This document shows positions 62,164 through 64,000 of a stretch of 64,000 nt of DNA, in pieces (the stretch's first letter is position 1; every line of letters starts with the position of its first letter). Below the pieces are notes generated by a model. The model was not told the origin of the DNA and ran no database searches. It saw only the letters and a program-made list of their open reading frames with translations. Source of the stretch: JAAYXS01 sp964550375 (GTDB taxonomy: Bacteria; Planctomycetota; Phycisphaerae; UBA1845; Fen-1342). Position numbers and translations under genes: made by a program. The stretch covers positions 1 to 64,000 of the forward strand of contig CAZJYX010000015.1 of assembly GCA_964550375.1 (NCBI GenBank), given 5' to 3'.

Positions 62164-64000
62164 TCACGACACCTCCAGCGCCAACAGGTACTCTTCCAAC
62201 GCCGTGCGCTTCTGCTCGCGGGCCTGCCGGGCGGTCTCGATCTGCGCCCGAAGCTGTCCGATGCGCGTCTCCAGCTCGTCGAACTTGCGCAACTGGCGTG
62301 CGTAGACGTCGGTGCCCTGCGGCAGTGTCCGCAGGTTGTCGCGCAAGCGAACCTGGTCGGCCACAACCTCGTTTAGCTCCTGCTCCAGCTTCTCGCACTG
62401 CCTGGACACGTCCGTCAGCTCCGTCCGCAGCGCAACGAGGCGTTCGAGCGCCTCCCGCACCGCGGGCGATATCACCCGCGACCGCAGATAGAAGTCAATC
62501 GTGTCCAGCCGGCAATCCAGCAGCCGCAGCGACTGCTCCGCCTGGCGCTCCAGCTTCACCCGGTACGACACACTCTGGCCGGCCGGCACATCCACGCGCA
62601 GCCGCAACAGGCGCGGCGTGCGCTCGTACGGCTCGCGCGGCTCAACCAGCGTCCAGTCGGGCGTGTACGGCTGCTCGAGTATGACGGCCCGCTCCCGCTC
62701 CGCCTTGTTCTTGATCACGTACTTGCGCTCGTCCAGATACTTGTGCCCGTACCACAGCACGCCCTTGGCGATCCGCAGGCTCATCAGCTCTTCCGGTCGC
62801 GGCATGCGCTCCACCGCCACCTCCGTCGCCAGATCCAGTGCATACGCTATCAGACGCTTCTCGCCGGGCTTCATGTCCGGCAGCTTCGCGTCGCCGGCAT
62901 AGACGCTGCCATCGAAGACGGTGACCGGCCCCTGCATCAGGTGCAGGTCGGTCGCGTTGACCAGCTCCAGCCCGTTGAGCGGATACTTCTCATGCGTGCT
63001 CGGGTTGTAGATGCTGACCTTCTCCCCCGCGATGGCCGCGTTCACGATCGGCAGCATGGCCGAGTGCTGGCGCGGAATCGAAACCGGCGCCTGGATGACA
63101 TACTCGAACAGCTCGCCGGCCTGCTGTGCCGCCGCCACCGACGCCACCCCGCGGCCACTCAGGTCCAACTCTTCGGGCGCCTCCGACATCAGCGGCGCCG
63201 GCGCCTCGCCGGCATACGCGTCCGCCGCCGCCATCTCCATCATCTGCGCACGCCCCCGGGCCATCTGCCGCCCCCGCCCAGCAGACCTCTGAGCACCCCT
63301 GAGCTCCATCCCACCCTCATACTGCGGCGCGCGCAGCGACGCGTACAACTCAAGCTCCTCCAGCGGCCGCGGCACGTAGAGCGGCGTATACAGGTCCATC
63401 CGGAAAGAGATCGGCCGGCCGGATACCAACGACAGCCGCACATCCCGCCAGTCCTTCTCCGTCGCGTTCTCAACTGTCGCCCACCCCTGCATGAACGGCG
63501 GCTCGTCACCGGACAGCACCAGCCGGTAGCTCGTCTTCCAGATCGGCGCCTCGAGCAGATACGCCGCCCGCACCTTGCGCCGCCCGGCCCCGTCAAAGCG
63601 CAACACTACGCTCTTCTTGTCCGCATCGTGCGCTTCCGCCAGCGTCGCCAACGCCTTCCGCAACTCCCCGTCCACCTTCTCGTCCAGCAGCCGGATCCCG
63701 CGCAGCTCCGCCAACGCCATTTGCTCCAGCCCGGACTCGGTCAGCAGGTTCAGCACGTCGCGCTCTACAACATGATGGTCACCAACGACCGTGAGTTGCG
63801 TCTCAACGCCGACGATCGCACCACGAAGAGCACGCGGACCGCCAATCTCGACTACCTCGCCGCGCAGTTGATCCAACAGTTCACCCAGCGTCGGCTTGCC
63901 GGTGATGTCAACCGCGAAGCTGCGCAGCGCCTTCTCCACCGGGTCACGCGCGGCATAACTCACGGCCCCGATGGTCCCGCCGCCGAAATCCTGAACCACC
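62164..64000 (-). CDS. DUF4139-domain protein, 5'-truncated by the window edge
   Basis: 612 codons seen; the gene enters from the right, so the N-terminus is missing and the GTG at 63999 is only the first start-like codon. The middle fits DUF4139: YLLEAPIWKTSYRLVL, ATVENATEKDWRDVRLSLVSGRPISFRMDLYTPLYVPRP, FEYVIQAPVSIPRQHSAMLPIV and FDGSVYAGDAKLPDMKPGEKRLIAYALDL. A C-terminal coiled coil follows (~515-605, RTELTDVSRQCEKLEQELNEV ...). Probably a secreted or envelope protein, as most family members; the signal peptide would lie outside the window. Confidence 0.85.
   Translation of the reverse strand, partial: VVQDFGGGTIGAVSYAARDPVEKALRSFAVDITGKPTLGELLDQLRGEVVEIGGPRALRGAIVGVETQLTVVGDHHVVERDVLNLLTESGLEQMALAELRGIRLLDEKVDGELRKALATLAEAHDADKKSVVLRFDGAGRRKVRAAYLLEAPIWKTSYRLVLSGDEPPFMQGWATVENATEKDWRDVRLSLVSGRPISFRMDLYTPLYVPRPLEELELYASLRAPQYEGGMELRGAQRSAGRGRQMARGRAQMMEMAAADAYAGEAPAPLMSEAPEELDLSGRGVASVAAAQQAGELFEYVIQAPVSIPRQHSAMLPIVNAAIAGEKVSIYNPSTHEKYPLNGLELVNATDLHLMQGPVTVFDGSVYAGDAKLPDMKPGEKRLIAYALDLATEVAVERMPRPEELMSLRIAKGVLWYGHKYLDERKYVIKNKAERERAVILEQPYTPDWTLVEPREPYERTPRLLRLRVDVPAGQSVSYRVKLERQAEQSLRLLDCRLDTIDFYLRSRVISPAVREALERLVALRTELTDVSRQCEKLEQELNEVVADQVRLRDNLRTLPQGTDVYARQLRKFDELETRIGQLRAQIETARQAREQKRTALEEYLLALEVS

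Overview
The window reads as one contig of a GC-rich bacterium, most probably a Planctomycetota member of the Phycisphaerae type. This is an inference from several signs: a PEP-CTERM sorting tail at the left edge, a C25-type secreted peptidase ending in two dockerin-like repeats (DLNCDG / DINCDG ... NTFDIDPF), a membrane protein with the CPTCDYDLTG ... CPECG zinc ribbon common in that phylum, FHA/GAF and sigma-54 regulators, and many small lipoproteins. No rRNA, tRNA, CRISPR array or insertion sequence was found.

Left part (about 0.4-18.1 kb): a long minus-strand cluster for a surface glycan. In transcription order it encodes a radical SAM/SPASM protein, a left-handed beta-helix acetyltransferase, a Gfo/Idh/MocA oxidoreductase, a nucleotide-sugar epimerase, two DegT-type aminotransferases, a DmpG-like aldolase fused to a Rossmann-like domain, an ATP-grasp ligase, a methyltransferase, an amidohydrolase, a 68-codon ORF coupled at both ends, a DPM1/GtrB-type glycosyltransferase, a flippase-like membrane protein, a second methyltransferase and a GT39-like transferase. 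Oxidoreductase, aminotransferase and acetyltransferase match the WbpB/WbpE/WbpD logic for diacetamido-uronic sugars. The most unusual observation is a domain of about 160 residues, present twice at the C-terminus of the GT39-like transferase and once at the C-terminus of the radical SAM protein; I do not recognise it as a named family.

Middle (18.4-37.2 kb): a three-subunit proton-translocating transhydrogenase (pntAA-pntAB-pntB) behind a HEAT-like protein, a FixL/FixJ-like two-component pair, an Rnk-like protein, a P2-type cation ATPase, a lipoprotein/zinc-ribbon pair, a secreted SagB-type nitroreductase, an NtrC-family regulator, alanine dehydrogenase, and a MacA-like adaptor with an ABC ATPase that carries its own C-terminal membrane domain.

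Right part (37.2-64 kb): a housekeeping block (rpsO-pnp behind a good sigma-70 promoter, a cold-shock protein), an FHA-GAF histidine kinase, a TPR protein, polA translationally coupled to a rhodanese-like/methyltransferase fusion, an ICMT-like methyltransferase, the C25 peptidase, a second group of envelope genes (GT-C transferase, acyltransferase, solute-binding lipoprotein, GT39 transferase), batD-batE, a zinc aminopeptidase lipoprotein, a small conserved protein and a truncated DUF4139 protein.

Starts were chosen from Shine-Dalgarno (SD) spacing and overlaps. Database searches were not possible, so family names rest on motifs visible in the translations.
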